Below are positions 6,706-7,752 of a stretch of DNA of 7,752 bases, piece by piece; position 1 is the first letter of the stretch, and the number at the start of each line of letters is the position of its first letter. The stretch is taken from positions 234,448-242,199 of the forward strand of contig NVWJ01000003.1 in the NCBI GenBank assembly GCA_002746235.1, in the 5' to 3' direction. Origin of the DNA: Planctomycetota bacterium. Lineage in GTDB: Bacteria > Planctomycetota > UBA1135. A program made the translations under genes and the position numbers. Under the pieces are notes generated by a model, which was not told the DNA's origin, ran no database searches, and saw nothing but the letters and a program-made list of their open reading frames with translations.

Positions 6706-7752
6706 CTAATCGGCAACCTTTAGCAAGCGCTTGAAGGGTTCCTTTTTGAGGTAGGGCCGAAATTCAGGCAGGTTGGCATAGGGAGCGAGCTCCTCTGGGC
6801 GCAAGCGGGAGGCAATGAGCCACTGTCCAGCGTCTTTGGAGTGTTTGGCACCGGCAGCTGCGCGGGCAGCGTAGAAGTAATCCCATTTCTCAATTCGGCG
6901 TGCAACTGGAGTGCCCTCAAGCGAATCGAGGGTCTTTTTGTAGAGTCGGTAGGCGGATTGGAACTCATCGACCTCGACCTGGAGTTGCGCCAAAGAGAAC
7001 TGTGCGCGCCAATCGTCAGGATTTCGACGGGCCACGCCTTCAGGATTCTTCAACAGGAAGGTGCGACCAGCCTTCTCGCCTAAACGGTGTAAGGTCCAAG
7101 CGATTTCCAAACTATAAGGAGAACGCGGCAGGTCCTTCAATTCTCGGGTGAGGGTGCGCACTCCACCTTTCCAGCGGAACGCGAGAGCTCCGGCTTCATA
7201 GGTGCGCAAGGATTCGACTTTGGCTTCGGTGGATAGACCAGTGCCGTTTCTGTCCAACACGCGGTCGAGCAGATAATCCTCTGCATTTTCCTGCGGATGA
7301 GCGAGCAGGAAACGGATGACGCCATTCACAAAGGCGCGTTGGGTTTGTTGGAAGGTGTCGCTTGGGAGTTGGAACTCGGCAGGCAGTTCACGGTCGGCAA
7401 GGCTGTCGAGCATGGCGCCAAAAACCTCGAGGTCCATTTGCGCATAATCAAATCGTTTGACCAGGGAAGGGGTTTCGGCAGCATTTAGGTGCAGTAGTAA
7501 ACCTTCCAGAGCAGCTTGACGCAAAGCTGGAGTTTGGTGGTCGAGGTAGGTGCGCGCATGGCGCAAGGTGCGTGGTCCACCATGTTCGATCACCGTGCGC
7601 AAAGTATTGGCTTGTTGATCGAGTGGCAGTTGCGGAAGCAGTTCAATCAGTTGCGCGGAGCCGCCCGAATTTAGGCAGCGGCCGAGGAGAGAAAGAATGC
7701 TGATGAGTGCATCGGGCTGGGTGAATTCTCCGCGGATGCTTTGTTGCAACGC
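6706..7752 (-). CDS. Helical-repeat (HEAT-like and TPR-like) protein, C-terminal part (cut by window edge)
   Basis: I do not recognise a specific gene. The frame is open through the right edge (the codon at 7752-7750 is GCG), so the N-terminus is missing and a TTG at 7749 is not a credible start. The visible 348 or so codons are mainly amphipathic helices. The first third looks HEAT-like, with repeated Leu/Ala-rich helix pairs such as ALRQAALEGLLLHLN. A later segment, about residues 240-325, has TPR-like spacing (DDWRAQFSLAQLQ, then FQSAYRLYKKTLDSLEG, then YFYAARAAAGA). The last 18 residues (FRPYLKKEPFKRLL) resemble the closing element seen after TPR tracts in many bacterial proteins. Such repeats serve as protein-binding scaffolds; the partner is unknown. 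No membrane segment is visible in this part. The TAG stop lies 54 nt before tig with no terminator between, so the two may share a transcript. Confidence 0.8.
   Translation of the reverse strand, partial: ALQQSIRGEFTQPDALISILSLLGRCLNSGGSAQLIELLPQLPLDQQANTLRTVIEHGGPRTLRHARTYLDHQTPALRQAALEGLLLHLNAAETPSLVKRFDYAQMDLEVFGAMLDSLADRELPAEFQLPSDTFQQTQRAFVNGVIRFLLAHPQENAEDYLLDRVLDRNGTGLSTEAKVESLRTYEAGALAFRWKGGVRTLTRELKDLPRSPYSLEIAWTLHRLGEKAGRTFLLKNPEGVARRNPDDWRAQFSLAQLQVEVDEFQSAYRLYKKTLDSLEGTPVARRIEKWDYFYAARAAAGAKHSKDAGQWLIASRLRPEELAPYANLPEFRPYLKKEPFKRLLKVAD

Noticed and set aside
7747..7749. TTG at 7749 as the start of the helical-repeat gene
   Set aside because: The frame continues to the window edge with a sense codon and the protein begins in mid-repeat, so the gene is cut by the edge.
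1..7752. Mobile elements, CRISPR arrays, tRNA or rRNA genes
   Set aside because: No transposase, integrase, direct-repeat array or RNA-gene-like sequence was seen. Apart from the 104-base tig-clpP gap, gaps between genes are 54 bases or less.

Overview
The window is a compact, single-strand block of about 7.75 kb. Six of seven genes can be given at least a family from sequence, and all seven are on the minus strand, so transcription runs from the right edge (7752) to the left edge (1). It is bacterial chromosomal DNA of moderate GC. There are no tRNA or rRNA genes, no mobile element and no CRISPR array. The lineage cannot be fixed from this window. The RlmN style (a CASG...RNLT...EI segment after the cluster cysteines), the scarcity of Shine-Dalgarno sequences and the divergent trigger factor would fit Planctomycetota or a relative, but that is a low-confidence inference.

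In transcription order: (1) 7752-6706, the C-terminal part of a helical-repeat (HEAT-like then TPR-like) protein cut by the window edge; (2) 6651-5317, trigger factor (tig), with a GTG start and a divergent FKBP domain; (3) a strong intrinsic terminator at 5302-5260; (4) 5212-4598, clpP, the proteolytic subunit with an intact Ser-His-Asp triad; (5) 4562-3222, clpX, the AAA+ unfoldase with its zinc domain; (6) 3199-1448, a predicted secreted protein whose C-terminal half resembles M1 aminopeptidases but lacks the zinc and catalytic residues; (7) 1432-503, a DHH/DHHA1 phosphoesterase; (8) 500-1, the N-terminal part of rlmN, a radical SAM 23S rRNA/tRNA adenine-C2 methyltransferase, cut by the left edge.

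The core is the widely conserved tig-clpP-clpX protein-quality module: trigger factor receives nascent chains at the ribosome exit, and ClpX feeds unfolded substrates to the ClpP barrel. In many bacteria lon follows clpX. Here that place is taken by an apparent pseudo-peptidase that is probably exported, then by two nucleic-acid enzymes. Spacing is tight from clpP to rlmN (35, 22, 15 and 2 nt), consistent with one transcript. The terminator between tig and clpP suggests that clp expression is at least partly separate from tig.

No clearly new system is visible. The points most worth checking are the pseudo-peptidase after clpX, the GEA variant of the RlmN GEP motif, and the divergent PPIase domain of trigger factor.
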